64,000 nt of DNA from Macrothele yani (GCA_039090855.1 CM077002.1:87920194-87984193), one strand, 5' to 3'. Shown: positions 43,346-55,440, counted from the stretch's first letter. A program made the numbers and translations. Notes: generated by a model not told the origin, from the sequence alone.

Positions 43346-44851
43346 ATGAATGTTGAGCCCCCCCCTCACAAATCATTCCTTCTTACAGGACTTCAAAATA
43401 AATAAAGTTTTTTCCTCACTTGTTATCCTATTTTTGCCTCGTACTAAAATTTCTAGTCATTGTAGATATTTCTATTAGGGGTATGCAAAAGTTTCTGCCG
43501 CTCACGCTAGCAGGTACTATAGGTGTCTAACCCAGGGCTTAAGAGGAAAGAGCTAGTCCTTAGTGCTTCACCCCTGAGACACGCAGCCGAGCTTGATGAC
43601 GTAGCTGCGCTGGCCCTTCGGAAGCCCAGAGCCACGGGGAGCTGTGCTCCAAAGGAGCACCATAGAAAAGGCACTTTCAGTCAATGTTATTACCGTATTT
43701 AACATACAGTGTGTCATCTATTGCAGTGCGCACTCAAATATTAGAAATTGTCTTTTTCTAAAACAAAAGTTAAGGATTTTAGGTCCTAAAATCAGAAAAC
43801 ATTGATGTAATAGTATAAATGCAATAATTTTAAATGAGCAATTTCTGTCATAATTGCTTTTCCTTTAAAAAGTATTTTGCTTATTATACTATATTTTTCT
43901 GATGTCAAAAACTCAGTGTGCATCGTTCCTTTTTTTTTTTTTTTTTTTTTGTAATTCCCTCGAAAAGTTTAGTAAACCCATTTTCTCTCTGTCACAAACA
44001 TTAGTTGTTTAAAACTTTTAACACACGGAAAGTTACTGAGTTCTTCAAACTGCGCAAAAGTAGTTCAAACATTCTGTTCATGTATGAAATAAAAAATATT
44101 TACTTACATTTTGTATCCATAATGATTTCTGAAGGTCACTGAGTTTAAAAAGTGGTGAACAAAATTTACTTCATGAAATGAAGGCATGTTTGTTATTGCA
44201 CAAACTGGAAAATATTTTTTTCATTGTACAAAATGTAAAACTGTTTTCTTCATTGCCCAAATGCAAAAAAAAAAAAAAAAAATGTTTTTTCTCACTGCGT
44301 TTGAGTCAATTCATTTCTTTCTTCATTTTCTGCAGAGCTTTCCTGCACCACACTAATAATGAATTTCTGTTCAGAAAACAAATTCGAATAAATGTTAGTA
44401 TTCTGCAAAACCGGCAAATAGCATCTTTGTCGGCAGATAGAAAACGTTATTCTAGATCAGTTACGAGTTCCCTAATAACACCTTTCCCTTTTTTAGATAT
44501 CCTGTCGTGAACTGCGCAGAAAATCTTTTCAAACTGTTTAATAATATTATCCCAAGAACATGATGGTACTGTCAAACAGCCAGCAGATATTAGTCTTATC
44601 TTGAACAGAATTAGTTTTGGGACAGTATTTTGAAATAGTTCCTAAAGGTGGATCTTTATCGGAACCCGATAAAGATCCTTCTTATAAACACGAAAGGACA
44701 TGGAAAACAATGTCCTGTCCTTTCTTGTTTATATGCATATTTCAGCACGTCACATCAGCACATGATGGCATTTCATTAAAAAAAAAGGAAATAAAAATCA
44801 ACACCGAGTGTACAACTTAAGTAAAACACAACGTGAAACAAATGCTATATA
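43346..44851. other. Non-coding region with small perfect hairpins
   Basis: A GC-richer block at 43490-43670 has no recognised family. Long T- and A-runs lie near 43930-43950 and 44264-44282. A perfect hairpin GGATCTTTATCGG/CCGATAAAGATCC lies at 44650-44678, and a second inverted repeat around GAAAGGACA/TGTCCTTTC at 44692-44737. A 110-codon frame at 44178-44510 is low-complexity and unrecognised. Confidence 0.45.
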
Positions 44852-44853
44852 TA

Positions 44854-46283
44854 CACTGCTGGAAAGTGAAAAAAGAATACCAAGAAGGAATTGGCGGACG
44901 ATCATGAAATTTACATATGTTAAAGAGGTCGAGTTTACGTAGGTGTGATGTTAATTTCAAGACCAACCGGTGAGCGCTTACGCCACAGCACTGCATAATA
45001 TGCAAATTATCATCGGTGGTATTTAAGGAGTACGGCGAAGTGAATGTAATCAGTCGTCGGCGTACGGACATGTGCGAAGACCCTGAAGAAGCTGCAATGC
45101 CTGGACATGGAAGACGTGTACAATTTCAGCAGTTATCGGACTTTGAGCGAGGTCGTCTATTTGGACTCCGCGAGGTCGGGTGGTCATATCGTCGCATTGC
45201 GGAACGAATTGGACGGGAAGTATCGGTGGTGGTACGATGGTGGCGTAGATGGTCCGAGGAACATTCCCACACGAGAAGATGTGGAACCGGGAGTCACAGA
45301 CGGACTGATGAGCGGACCGATCGACGCATAAGAAGAGCGGCGTTGTCAAGCAGAACATCCACTGCGATGAAATTCGAGCTGCCGTTGCACCTGAGGGAAT
45401 TGTGCAAACAATCTGCAACCGTCTACTGGATGCAGGACTACGTGCATGTGTGCCTCTGGCATGTGTACCTCTGACTCCAGCCCACCATCAGGAATGGCTG
45501 CAGTGGTGTCGCCAACGTCTGCACTGGAGAACGCAATGGCGATCTGTCGTGTTCAGCGATGAAAGCAGATTCTGCTTGGGAGCCTGCGATGGCCGTATGC
45601 GTGTTCGCAGACGCACAAGGGAGCGTCTCCACCCTTCTTGCATCCGCCAGCGACACACAGGGCCTACACCTGGTCTCCTGGTGTGGGGAGCGATCAGCTA
45701 TCACTCCCGTACACAACTAGTGTTTGTACCGGGTACGTTAAACAGCACCTCTTACATCAACAACATCATTCAGCCCGTTGTTGTGCCATTTGTAAGGTTG
45801 GTCCATCGTGGTGTTTTCCAGCAAGATAACGCATGCCCAAACACGGCACGTTTAACGCAACATGCACTTCAGGGTGTGAGACAACTTCCATGGCCTGCAC
45901 GTTCACCGGATTTGTCCCCCATTGAGCACGTGTGGGACTTTATGGAACAACGATTTATCCGGTCTCCACGGCCAGCCACGACCATCCCTGATTTACGCGT
46001 CCAGGTTGAGCATGCTTGAAACTCAGTACCCCAAACTTACATCCAACATCTGTATGACAGACTCCATGCCAGAATTGCACAGTGTGACGCAGTTCATGGC
46101 GGTTCAACCTCGCACTAACCATGTTACATGGAAATGTTATTTTTCAGTTTACCAGCAAATACAGCTATATTTTGCCATAATGTTTTGATCACGTTATCCT
46201 ATGTATTCCGTTATTATGCTGTATAAATTTCGTTGGTATCAGACGTCTCCTTCTTGGTGTTCTTTTTTCACTTTCCGCCAGTG
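44854..46283 (+). mobile_element. Tc1-family DNA transposon B, both ends present
   Basis: The inverted ends are about 38 bp: CACTGCTGGAAAGTGAAAAA at 44854 against CACTGGCGGAAAGTGAAAAA read from 46283 on the minus strand, continuing to CCAAGAAGGA with few mismatches. TA flanks at 44852-44853 and 46284-46285. The 1430-bp length is typical of Tc1. It encodes one transposase with a few lesions. The ends and frame are much better preserved than in Tc1-A. Confidence 0.92.
45092..46150 (+). pseudogene. Tc1-B transposase, few lesions
   Basis: The N-terminal paired-like DNA-binding part is open from MPGHGRRVQFQQLSDFERGR through GLREVGWSYRRIAERIGREV (second helix-turn-helix start). A shift near 45340-45400 leads to the catalytic frame (45402-46019, 205 codons): VVFSDESRFCLGACDGR (first Asp), GLLVWGAISYHSRT, FQQDNACPNTARLT (second Asp) and SPDLSPIEHVWDFME (third acidic residue). 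The frame is lost near 46019 and the C-terminal tail continues in another frame (SMPELHSVTQFMAVQ... near 46060-46110). All three acidic catalytic residues are intact. Confidence 0.88.
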
Positions 46284-46289
46284 TATAAA

Positions 46290-46449
46290 CCAAGAAAAGG
46301 CGCGGGCGTGCAAAACCATAACAGAGGAAAATTTGGTCTTTTAGAGAATTTGACAAACAAAGTTCAGGAAGCAGACCAGCATGATGTTGTAGAAACAAGG
46401 GGCCAACCCGTTTTCCACCCACCCTTTTATTCTTTATAATGAAAGAGTC
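46290..46449. other. Unassigned spacer after Tc1-B
   Basis: Short open frames on both strands; none recognised. Confidence 0.3.
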
Positions 46450-46627
46450 CGAGCAAGGATGCATTTATGAAATACAAAAAAATTTCTCAGCTATATATCT
46501 CCTACAATAGAACTTACTTTAGAGTTGGAAAACAAGCAGAAATTACCTTTTCTGGATGTAATGGTGATTACAAAACAGCATCCACTCGAATTTTGCATAT
46601 ACCGTAAACCAACATCAAGCCTGTACT
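46450..46627 (+). pseudogene. Penelope-like RT fragment
   Basis: About 60 codons read FTLELENKQKLPFLDVMVIT, then LEFCIYRKPTSSLY before a stop. This is the PLE RT block after the catalytic box (LPFLDV followed by YRKPT). Both ends are missing. Confidence 0.65.
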
Positions 46628-46702
46628 GATATCTATGAAAATGCAAGCGCAAAGATTCGGCTGTTTGAAAATACAACACACATAAAAATTGGAAAGGGAG
46701 TG
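46628..46702 (+). mobile_element. RTE-B fragment
   Basis: YENASAKIRLFENTTHIKIG is followed by GVS. It is nearly identical to the segment at 16612-16690 of RTE-B copy 2 and directly abuts the PLE fragment. Confidence 0.75.
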
Positions 46703-46939
46703 AGTACCAGATACCCTAAGATACCTGTCGCCACCTCATCGAATCGATGCCTTGCGGAGTGGCCGCTGTTTTATGAGCTAAAGAGGGTCCTATAGCTGAT
46801 GCCCAGGGAATAAATTCATCCATGGCCTCAAAAAATAGCCACATTCTGAACAAAAGAGCTCATATGTTATGCAGCAAATATAAGTACAAAAACAAAGTTA
46901 ACATGGATCATACAAACAGCTAAAGAAAATCAGATATAT
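46703..46939. other. Unassigned spacer
   Basis: No gene or repeat copy recognised. Confidence 0.3.
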
Positions 46940-47023
46940 CATCATCATATCATATTACTAAGCTGTTCTCTGAGATCCAGAGGCTAGCTCCAAAAAGAAA
47001 TACAAACTACCAGATATTTTTTC

Positions 47024-47668
47024 TTACTGTTGTAGTATCAAACTTCTCCATTTACAGCAATCTTGACATACAACTCGGGCTTCACTGATGTCCATTACAC
47101 GCCGTACACAAGATCTTTTATTCTTCATACTCATAATCTTTTTCTCATGCAGACACTCCTGAATATGATGCACCCATGTCTTCATTGGCCTTCCTCTGTC
47201 TTCCCTTCCTGCCACTTGGGCTAAAAAGATATTCTTATTAAGCATTTCATCATTCATTCTTTCAACATGACCAAACCACCAAAGCATATTAGTGTCCACT
47301 TTGCTAACAACATTTTGCTTCACATCACACAACTGCAACACATCCTCACACATTCAGACCGTGTCTTGCCACCCCCTACCCCTGGAAGTAACGCATTTCT
47401 TCAGCACACAAACGACTCCCATGTTTCTTCTGTAGTACCTAGGTTACTATGCCATACATCAGAGTAGGAACAATTACACTTTCATACATAGCCACGAGAG
47501 ACTCTCTATAGAATGCATCATTCCTATGAAAACCTCCCAGAGCAGCTATGACTTTCAATGAAGAATTCACTCACCTACTAATTTCACAATCCAATTTGTT
47601 CTCTCTGTCAAACATGCTTCCTAAATACACAAACTCACTCACCTGGTCAATCACAGTGCCATTTATAC
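47024..47668 (-). pseudogene. RTE-A copy 3 C-terminal domain
   Basis: Downstream of the MITE insertion the minus strand gives the INGTVIDQVSEFVYLGSMFD region with shifts, then CEDVLQLCDVKQNVVSKVDT and WWFGHVERMNDEMLNKNIFL. It ends with a VCQDCCKWRSLI block (47353-47024). It matches copies 1 and 2 throughout. Confidence 0.8.
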
Positions 47669-47677
47669 TTGCATTAC

Positions 47678-48747
47678 CAGGCCTGCCAAACCACTGGGTT
47701 TAGGTCGGCAATGCCGGATTTCATTACATTTTCCGGAATTCCGGATTATAAATTAATATTGCCGGATTCCATCATGATTTCCGTAGCGTAAATTAAAAAG
47801 TAACGAGGAGAAAAGTTTGAAGTTCTCCGATGATTACCACAGCGTAAATTAAAAAGTAACGAGGGGATAAGTTCGAAGTTATCCGTGGCATTGGTTCATT
47901 AGCGGAGAAGCGACCTTTCCCCTCTGAGTCAGCAGTTTGGCTCTGCCGTTGGTAGCGATGTTTACTCTTCTGTCCGCTAATGAACTTTGGCACTGCAGGA
48001 GCAGACTTGGCGCTGGCGGGAACTGTAGATTTTCTCCCGGACCTTACGTGCGCTGTGTCATGCAATGATGCCAGCTTTGACTCGCTGGCTTCGTGGTGTC
48101 ATGCGGTAGCTCTCTTTCTATGGGAGTGCTCAAGTAATGTGCCGAGTCTAAAGTTCACCAAAATGCATAATTATGCGTCTAGTACATATCGAAATTTTAC
48201 CAACGCGTAAAAATACACATCCGGAATTTTTCTCTGTGCGTAAAACTATGCATCGAATAATTTTACCAATTCGTCAAAATACGCATTGGGACAGTACTTC
48301 GTCTTCCAAAAATGGAAGTAAACAAAATAAAGATTTTTTCCATAATCGTAATTTCTTTTTCCTGTGATGTAGCTTCTGTCCAGTATTGTTATATATAATT
48401 TTATTCCATAAATATTTGTATTTCAGTTTGAAAAAATGGAGGAAAAAAATTCCGAAAACTGAAATTCGACGGCAAAAAGATTTCGCTGTAATCTTTAGGC
48501 ATGAGAGTGCGATGACTTCGAGGAATTTCTCCTTTTCCGTCATAATTTGGGTTATCCTCGAGATCAATGCATAACTGAACAAAAAAAAATTATATTTTTT
48601 AGCAGAAATTTTTTTACATTTTTTATATGCATTAATGCAACAGTAGTGCTTCAAATTATGTCCGTTGATATTTTGAACATACGAAAGTATGCTTGCAGTA
48701 GTTTCATAGAAAATTGCAGGATTTTTTTCTTCTTAAGGTTGGCAAGT
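47678..48747. mobile_element. hAT-like MITE inserted in RTE-A copy 3
   Basis: It interrupts RTE-A copy 3 cleanly. The direct repeat TTGCATTAC flanks it (47669-47677 and 48748-48756); eight of these bases would be the usual hAT duplication. The ends are imperfect inverted repeats (CAGGCCTGCCAAACC against CTTGCCAACC read from the right end). No transposase. The 48280-48600 block resembles those in 34313-36003 and 8560-8880. Confidence 0.8.
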
Positions 48748-48756
48748 TTGCATTAC

Positions 48757-50086
48757 ATTCAGTGCTACCAGTTCCTTTCTCAAAGTCCATAACTTTGGTT
48801 CTTCCCTTATTTATACTGTTTGAATTTCATGCAAACTCCGTACATCCGGGACAACATACTCTGCACATCACTTTTGCTCTCTGCCAACAGGACAGTGTCA
48901 TCAGCATACAGCAATCTGCACACACTCACATCACCAAGACATAAACCACTATTATCTATTTTGGCATCATGCATGCATGTATCCATAAATATATTAAGCG
49001 CCCATGGTGACATTACACAACCCTGTCTGACTCCTGCACCAATAGAAAACCATTTTGATAAAACACCATTCACTCGTACACAAGCTCTACTACCAGCATA
49101 CATGGCTTTTACTCTATTAAGTAGATTCCCAGTAACACCATATTCATTCAATACCTTCCACAAACGTGTCCTATTTACTTGGTCATAAGCTTTCTCTAAA
49201 TCTATGAAGGCAGCAAAAACTTTCCTACAAACAGCCAGATACTTTTCAATCATCGTGTGTAATGAAAAAATTTGGTTAGTGGCATAAAACCACTCTGAAC
49301 ATCCCACACTTTCTCTGATGCAAGACCCCGTACTTTTTCAATAACAACCTTACCAAACGCTTTCCCTGGCACTCAGTAGCTATTACCATGATAGTTCTTG
49401 CAGCCAGTCTGATCCCCTTTTCCCTTATACAAGGGAACAATAATAGCATCCTTCCAATCCCAAGGGACCATTCCTAACTCCCAGCACAACTGGCAAATTT
49501 CAGTTAAGCAGTCAATTACAGAGTTGCCACCATATTTCAACATCCCGGCAGTTATGCCATCAACTCCTGGAGCCTTACCATTCTGAAGAGATTTTAGAGC
49601 TTTACACACTTCTTCTCTTGAGTCCCTCCTGTGCTTCCATCCCTCAATGTGACATCATCTGCATCTGTCTCAGAATCAGCTTTGCTTTCCTGATCTAATA
49701 ACCCACAGAAGTATTCACCCCATCTTTCACTTAATTCATTGGGCTCCCCATATCATTTCCCCAATTTTATTCGTCACACTACTTACAACTTTGTTTCCTC
49801 TATTTTTCCTGAGTCTCGTGTACTTCCAGAAAGACTTCCTATCTTTCCAAAAAGCCAGTTCATGCCTTTCCACCTTCTCCTTTCTATCTTTTGCCTTACT
49901 CTGGCGAAGCAACTTCACATTTCTTACAGTGATATTCATCCACAGAGACTCTACCTTGCAACATCTCCAAATAGGTTTTCTTCTTTGTCTTTCCTGCCTC
50001 TTCAATCTCACTATTCCACCAAGCATCACCTCTATTGTTACCCACTGTTGTGGTGCCACAGACCTCTTTAGCAGCAGTGACAACAC
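48757..50086 (-). pseudogene. RTE-A copy 3 reverse transcriptase
   Basis: Frames on the minus strand: linker (50086-49736), LKSLQNGKAPGVDGITAGML and VPLYKGKGDQTGCKNYHG (49609-49373), then a 166-codon frame (49307-48807). That frame has FIDLEKAYDQVNRTRLW, SIGAGVRQGCVMSPWALN and LLYADDTVLLAESKSDV, with both catalytic Asp, and continues through QSMLSRMYGVCMKF. Here the codon after KSDV is CAG where copies 1 and 2 carry TAG. Shifts near 49330-49370 and 49650-49735 break it. Confidence 0.85.
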
Positions 50087-50145
50087 AGTTCTTAAAACAT
50101 TCCCACTTCTTTTCTACATTCCTCTCACCAGACCAGCTCCTTCAG

Positions 50146-51102
50146 TCATTCTCTGAGTAAGTCAGAATAATGCTGATGATCTTCAAGGAGCCTATTAACC
50201 TTTATTCTTCCTATCCTGGGCCTCTTCCTATTCCTTTTCCTCCAAGCAACATTAAGTTTCACTTGTGACACTACCAAGTAATGATCAGAACCAACATCCG
50301 CACCTCTCATCACACGGGTGTCAACAACTAAGTGTTTCAGACGCTGATCGTAGACAACAAAATCTATGACACTCTTTTGACCAAGAGTATGATTTTTCCA
50401 AGTATATGTGTGGATATACTTGTGGTTGAAAAATGTATTAGATACACACAAACCATTCTCAATGCAGAGTTCAATTAATCTTTCACCTTTATCATTCACA
50501 CAAGGGTCATTAAACTTACCCAGAATATTGTCAGAAATTGCATTCTGCACACTACTCTAGCATTGAAATCCCTTGCTATTATGAACTTTCTCTTTAGCAC
50601 CTAACTGGCTCAAAACAGCTTTTAGCTCATATCGGAAATCTTACTTCCTATCAGAAGGTTCCGAGTCACAAGGAGCATACATTACAACAATTACAATTCT
50701 CTGAAGTTTCACTTTCAAACTAATCCGGAGAATTCTTTCCCTTATACAGCTACAGTGAATCAAGTTGTTCTTCATCTTTTCACTTAAAATCACACCTACA
50801 CCAGCCTGTCCTCTCACATTATCCAATACTCCAGACCACACACTCACCATGTCATTCACTTCTTCTACCCCAATTTCCTTCTTTTTGGTTTCACTTACAC
50901 ACAGCACATCCTATTTTTACTTATTCATCTCCTCAGTCAACTCATTCATCTTGCCATTTATACCTCTAGTATTCCATACACCAATCTTACATTCACTCAG
51001 CGGAGATCTCTTTCTCATATGCAGTTTTGAAAGTCCAGGTTGATTCCGTGGTGGACCATCCTTCTCAAATGTGGTAGGTCCACCATATCCCACTTGAGCC
51101 AT
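50146..51102 (-). pseudogene. RTE-A copy 3 endonuclease domain
   Basis: 51102-50917 gives MAQVGYGGPTTFEKDGPPRN and NTRGINGKMNELTEEMNK; 50907-50641 gives LCVSETKKKEIGVEEVNDMV and GQAGVGVILSEKM; 50550-50146 gives LIELCIENGLCVSNTFFNHK, SVIDFVVYDQRLKHL and VGSDHYLVVSQVKLN. Three frames are needed; one stop near 50912 and a shift with partial loss near 50560-50640 separate them. The catalytic Glu (SETK), Asp and SDH blocks remain. Confidence 0.82.
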
Positions 51103-51189
51103 TTTTAATATTTCTTTTTGTCTTTTTAATCAGGTAAGTACATCAGTGTGGGGGATTAGCCAACAGCTACAAACACCCGAAACTTGAGA

Positions 51190-51960
51190 CGAACAAAGGT
51201 ATGGAATATCATGGACAACTATCATACATTCCATGTATCAACAAAATCCTAAAGAAAGAATGTGAGAACGAATATATCGACTTTGGTACATCCGTTGTTA
51301 CACAAGGATATTATTTTAAAAAATAAAGAAAACAGTAAAATGCTTGAAAGAGCTGGAGTATACAGGATCCCCATAAAATCTGACTAAGATAATCAGAAAA
51401 GCTTTTGTATTGGCAACACAAAGAACAAACTAAAAAATAGATTATGTCAGCACATTAACAACTGGTGCAAGAATGAAAATAAAAAAAAAACAGCATTAAT
51501 AGATTATTGCAAAAGCAACCATGTAGAACCAGATTTTGAAAATATTAAAATAATAAACAAACAGCATACCGAAAAACGTTTGCGATACGCTGAGGCCATA
51601 TTAATTGAAAAAACTAGTGAACTGAACTGTGTAACAAGAACAACGGCATTGATCTTGCTCTACCTTATAAACTGCTGATTGATCTCAGAAAAGAACAACT
51701 AAAAAAAAAAATGGGAAACACATCGCTCCAACCATAATTGATGAAAACATCAACAACGAAGTTGCAGCCATAGGGGAAATAGCTACCAACTACCCCCACC
51801 CTTCATTTGTAGATTCGCCCAACATGTGACATGTGGAATAGATAACCAGTATACCTAATCACCAGCTACTAGGAGACTTTGGCTGTTTGTCGTGCGAACA
51901 GCAGCTGAGTCCCACCGGCCTGAAGATGGTGCAGAGGCACCCAAATACATTGGTGCAATA
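51190..51960 (+). pseudogene. Penelope-like fragment, GIY-YIG end and 3' region
   Basis: Nuclease reading with one stop: MLERAGVYRIPIKSD, then FCIGNTKNKLKNRLCQHINN, KTALIDYCKSNHVEPDFENI and EAILIEKTSELNC (catalytic Glu). It abuts the 5' end of RTE-A copy 3. The 3' sequence contains CTGAAGATGGTGCAGAGGCA near 51920, the same layout as the hammerhead-like motifs but with CAAA in place of GAAA. Confidence 0.72.
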
Positions 51961-52963
51961 AGAACGACAGCTAGTACTCAATGTTGTTTTTAGCATTTTC
52001 ATTTGAGTTATTCTTATTCTGTTTCTTCTTGTGTTCTCGTTCTGCATCCTTAGTCTTTGTGTGTCATAGTTGCCAAACTTTTTTATTGTCACTCTCAATT
52101 ATTTTAGAAGTCGTGACATTTCATATTTTTAATTATCATTTGAAAAAATCCTTGTTTGTCCATACTTCAGTCTCAACCTTGTGCAATATTGTTGGTCAAG
52201 TTGTGTAAATATCTGGATTAACTTAAGAATTTGGATACATTGCTCTATTCAACTAGTGAAAGGTTACTCAATGTTTCACCCCCCCCCAACCCTTCCCCGT
52301 GACTCACATATTTTAGGACTGTCAATGTAAGGAATGTTCATATTCCTTCTTGTAAATATTATTTCAATTCTGCAATTTGGTCATGGTCAATGATTTGCTT
52401 GCATACACAAGTAATATATATGTACGGGCCATATTAATACGTCTATGAATATCGCTTTCCTCTCAGATAATGAGACATAATTTGGAGACTACAGCTTTCT
52501 GTATAGAATACAGATATGCATATTCTTTATAACACTCGTGGATAGCGCGGTGCGCATGCACTCGAGTGCGGGAGAGCGAATTAGCTCATGAAACAAACGT
52601 GCACAGAGTTCGTATTTCCGGCATTACATCTAGTCCATGCTGACATAGAATATTCACTGTAGCACATTATTCATTTATATATTTATATATAATTTAGTGT
52701 TTAGTTTAATTCAAACTGACAGAGGAAAGAATTCATTTATCTCTTACATCCAAGGAAAAGTTCATTTATAAATCATACATAAACGTATCATTCAATGTCA
52801 AAATAATTCATAAAATAGTTTGTTCCATTAGTTTATATTTTTATCAAAATTAGTAAGAAATTTAGAGACATCTAATCTCTGCAGTTGCTTGTATTCTTCA
52901 AAAAAAAAAAAAAAGCTTGATGTAGCCCTGTCATTCGCATTTTTCGCAATTGGCAATTATACA
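51961..52963. other. AT-rich stretch without recognised gene
   Basis: A C-run at 52279-52288 and a GC-richer piece at 52540-52620 have no recognised family. A-run near 52902-52914. Confidence 0.3.
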
Positions 52964-53366
52964 AAAATCTAGCGGATAATGCTTACCTTGGCATTCCTTT
53001 CTAGCAATGGGAACATTTCACGCATGTGTTTTCCAGTCTTTGTTGATGTGATTGTCCTAAAGTCCGTTGTATGCGATGACTGGCTTTACTTCTCACACTT
53101 TTCGCTGGGTATACTCATTGGATCTTTGCCTTAGGATTCAAACACAAAATTTCGAGTATAAAGAACGGTAAAAATTGATGTGTTTGAATCCTAAGGCAAA
53201 GATCCAATGAGTATACCCAGCGAAAAGTGTGAGAAGTAAAGCCAGTCATCGCATACAACGGACTTTAGGACAATAACATCAACAAAGACCGGAAAACATG
53301 TGCGTGAAATGTTCCCATCGCTAGAAAGGAATGCCAAGGTAAGCATTATCCGCTAGATTTTTATAC
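52964..53366. repeat. Near-perfect palindrome, about 180-bp arms
   Basis: The left arm (about 52964-53142) and right arm (about 53180-53366) are reverse complements with only a few differences; the spacer is about 37 bp. In the right arm a stretch reads TSTKTGKHVREMFPSLERNA and stops at a possible donor AAG|GTAAGC (53336-53344). I cannot match it to a protein. No flanking direct repeat was found. Confidence 0.85.
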
Positions 53367-54069
53367 AAGTTACTTTGAAATATTGCACATAAAAGAGAAT
53401 AGTAGAATAATTAGAGCTATATAATAGTCCGAATTAGAACTACTAATTGGAATTAATTGGCAATTATTTCTTTAAAAAAATTATTGAACTGTAAAAAAAT
53501 TTGGTGATTTGACTGGTGATTGTGAGTACAGCTTTGCAGGGTAGCATTTTGATCAGTTACAAATTGAAATTGGCCAAAATATTAAATTCAACAGTAACAA
53601 ATATAGTGAGTTGCAAGCACACACACAGAAATAAGGCTATACATCTAGACAAGTGTTGCTGCTAAAGTTTGTGAATTTCAAATTGTACAGTATGCTGTGG
53701 TAAGGTTTTTTTTCAGTTATTATTATTGACCATATGTATAAATTGTACATATAGTATTTGCTCGTTAGAGGAGGTATTTCAATATAATTCCATAAGACTT
53801 AAAAATATTTTGAAAACAGAAATAAACAAATATTCATCAGTTTCTATACATTTCTGAGTGCTTAAATGTTACCATTTTTCACAAATATTTCAGAGCCTGT
53901 AACTTCTAAACTAGTTTGAACCACAAAATGAAACTCACAGGTTTTGTTGAGTACCAGCAGGAATATCCTTGGTGGGAAAAAAAAAAAATTATCTGGTCCC
54001 TCTTGTTAGATATGTAACCTTGAAATCTGCAAAAGTTCAAAATTTTTCAACTTTGAGGGGGGGGGAGGA
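53367..54069. other. AT-rich stretch without recognised gene
   Basis: No coding signal; a G-run near 54056-54066 and an A-run near 53977-53988. Confidence 0.3.
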
Positions 54070-54440
54070 GGACCAAACCAGGCTTAAGTTCTCCATAGCT
54101 GAAAACTCTAGTAGCCATAGTTATTAGCACAAAAATTCCCACTTTGGCATTCCAACTCCCAGTCACCTTAACAGTCCATCAAAAATGGTGATTGTACTTG
54201 CGAGTGTTGAAGATTTCCACGCCATTTTAAGCAAGGTTACAAAAAATATTTTCTATCACTTCTATACATTTTCTGTAAGCCAAAAATCTCCTCTTTAAAG
54301 TAGTGAAATCCAAAACTTTCGATCTACAATAAGAGGAAAGCAACTGCCTCTTTTCAAAATCATGGTGAGGCCGTATTTTGTCCTGTGCAGAAAAGAAAAA
54401 TGAACGTATATGCAAAATGGTGGCAGATAAAAATAAAATA
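54070..54440. repeat. Repeat R1, inverted piece
   Basis: The reverse complement of R1 across the site where RTE-A copy 2 is inserted (39120-39369 joined to 42178-42290). It shows the uninterrupted sequence. Confidence 0.75.
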
Positions 54441-54447
54441 AAAATTG

Positions 54448-54492
54448 CTTTTAGCTACTCACTGATAGGGTGAGTAGCTAAAAGCAATTTTT
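54448..54492. repeat. Small perfect palindrome
   Basis: AAAATTGCTTTTAGCTACTC followed by ACTGATAGGGT and the complement GAGTAGCTAAAAGCAATTTT. It marks the switch of R1 orientation between 54440 and 54537. Confidence 0.85.
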
Positions 54493-54536
54493 TAAATTTA
54501 AAATAAATTTTTTTTTTTTTTTTATTACATGTATAT

Positions 54537-54717
54537 TGACGTTTCCCGTACTCAAATTTCTAATAACGTGCGAAACAGTAAATGATATGAAAACAAGTTT
54601 GTTGACATATAGGTAATTATTTCTTAACCACATAATGATTTCGACAAATGTTGAATTAATATAACTTTTTTTTTAATTTAGTGACAAAGGACATGGAAAA
54701 ACGAGACCACATTTTTA
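54537..54717. repeat. Repeat R1, forward piece before the PLE dimer
   Basis: The first part (TTGACGTTTCCCGTACTC to ACATATAG) recurs at 60843-60925. The last part (GACAAAGGACATGGAAAAAC to ACCACATTTTTA) matches R1 at 38812-38845. The end is the target site duplicated around the PLE dimer. Confidence 0.75.
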
Positions 54718-55204
54718 ATTTGGTTGACATTAAATGTCTGTAAATACTGTTTCACACGTTATGCAAGTTCAGCTATCGGGAGATTGCAAAAGGACGTTAA
54801 CAAAGTATTGGCAATTGAAGTCAAGTATAATAATAATAAGTATCTGTACTTACAATATTCATAGTGGCTGTAGGGGCTTCATATGTGCGTCATCAAAGAA
54901 TGTGAGTTTTTTCAATTGTGAAGTTAAAATTCATGATATTGTAAAATCTACACCAGATAAAATTAAACAAGATGAATTTTTACAATGCAAATAAATCCTT
55001 TACATCGATGAAATAAGAAACTGAATTAAAACCTTGTTGAATTTTTTTAAAAACGAACTATAATCCTGAAGAGGAAACAATCTTGTCCGCGAAGCACCCT
55101 GATATATAATGAAACTGAAGATGAATTATACTTTTGCCGAAACCTCAAAAACGAACAATCTTGAAAAAGAAAATAAAAAAATACAAATCTCCCGAATGCG
55201 AAGC

Positions 55205-55247
55205 ACCAAACTAGTTTCTGCTAACATTCCTAGCCATCACCAGTGGT
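55205..55247 (-). ncRNA. Hammerhead-like motif, left dimer half (altered core)
   Basis: Minus-strand mirror of the motif at 58627-58669, with the core CTGGTGA in place of CTGATGA. The invariant A of CTGA is changed, so cleavage is unlikely. ACCA/TGGT stem I is retained. Confidence 0.4.
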
Positions 55248-55440
55248 AGGTGCACGGACATTAGGATTACCGCACTCACTCGCTCAGGTATGCAGCTTAA
55301 CCCCAATGTATGTTCAGCCCTGTCGTGTAGATATTTGCGCATCATGATTTGGGTTCCACTGCACATATCAATGGTGTCGCCATCTGTAGTCAAACAAAAA
55401 TACACTAGTAGCTTTTATGTAGAAATATTCACCTGTATTT

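Larger units (their letters stand above)
46940..51165 (-). mobile_element. RTE-A LINE copy 3, split by a hAT-like MITE
   Basis: Minus-strand order from 51165: 5' region shared with copy 1, endonuclease (51102-50146), linker, RT (about 50086-48757), an insertion (47678-48747), then the C-terminal domain (47668-47024) and an ATGATGATATA-type tail near 46940. It is the longest of the three copies. Confidence 0.88.

Noticed and set aside
51859..52208. Open frames on both strands near the PLE 3' region
   Set aside because: Low-complexity translations with no recognisable domain; likely PLE 3' untranslated sequence and spacer.
53181..53343. Possible eIF5A-like exon in the palindrome arm (STKTGKH resembles a conserved eIF5A segment)
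   Set aside because: The similarity ends after seven residues, the following sequence does not fit, and a stop precedes it in frame.
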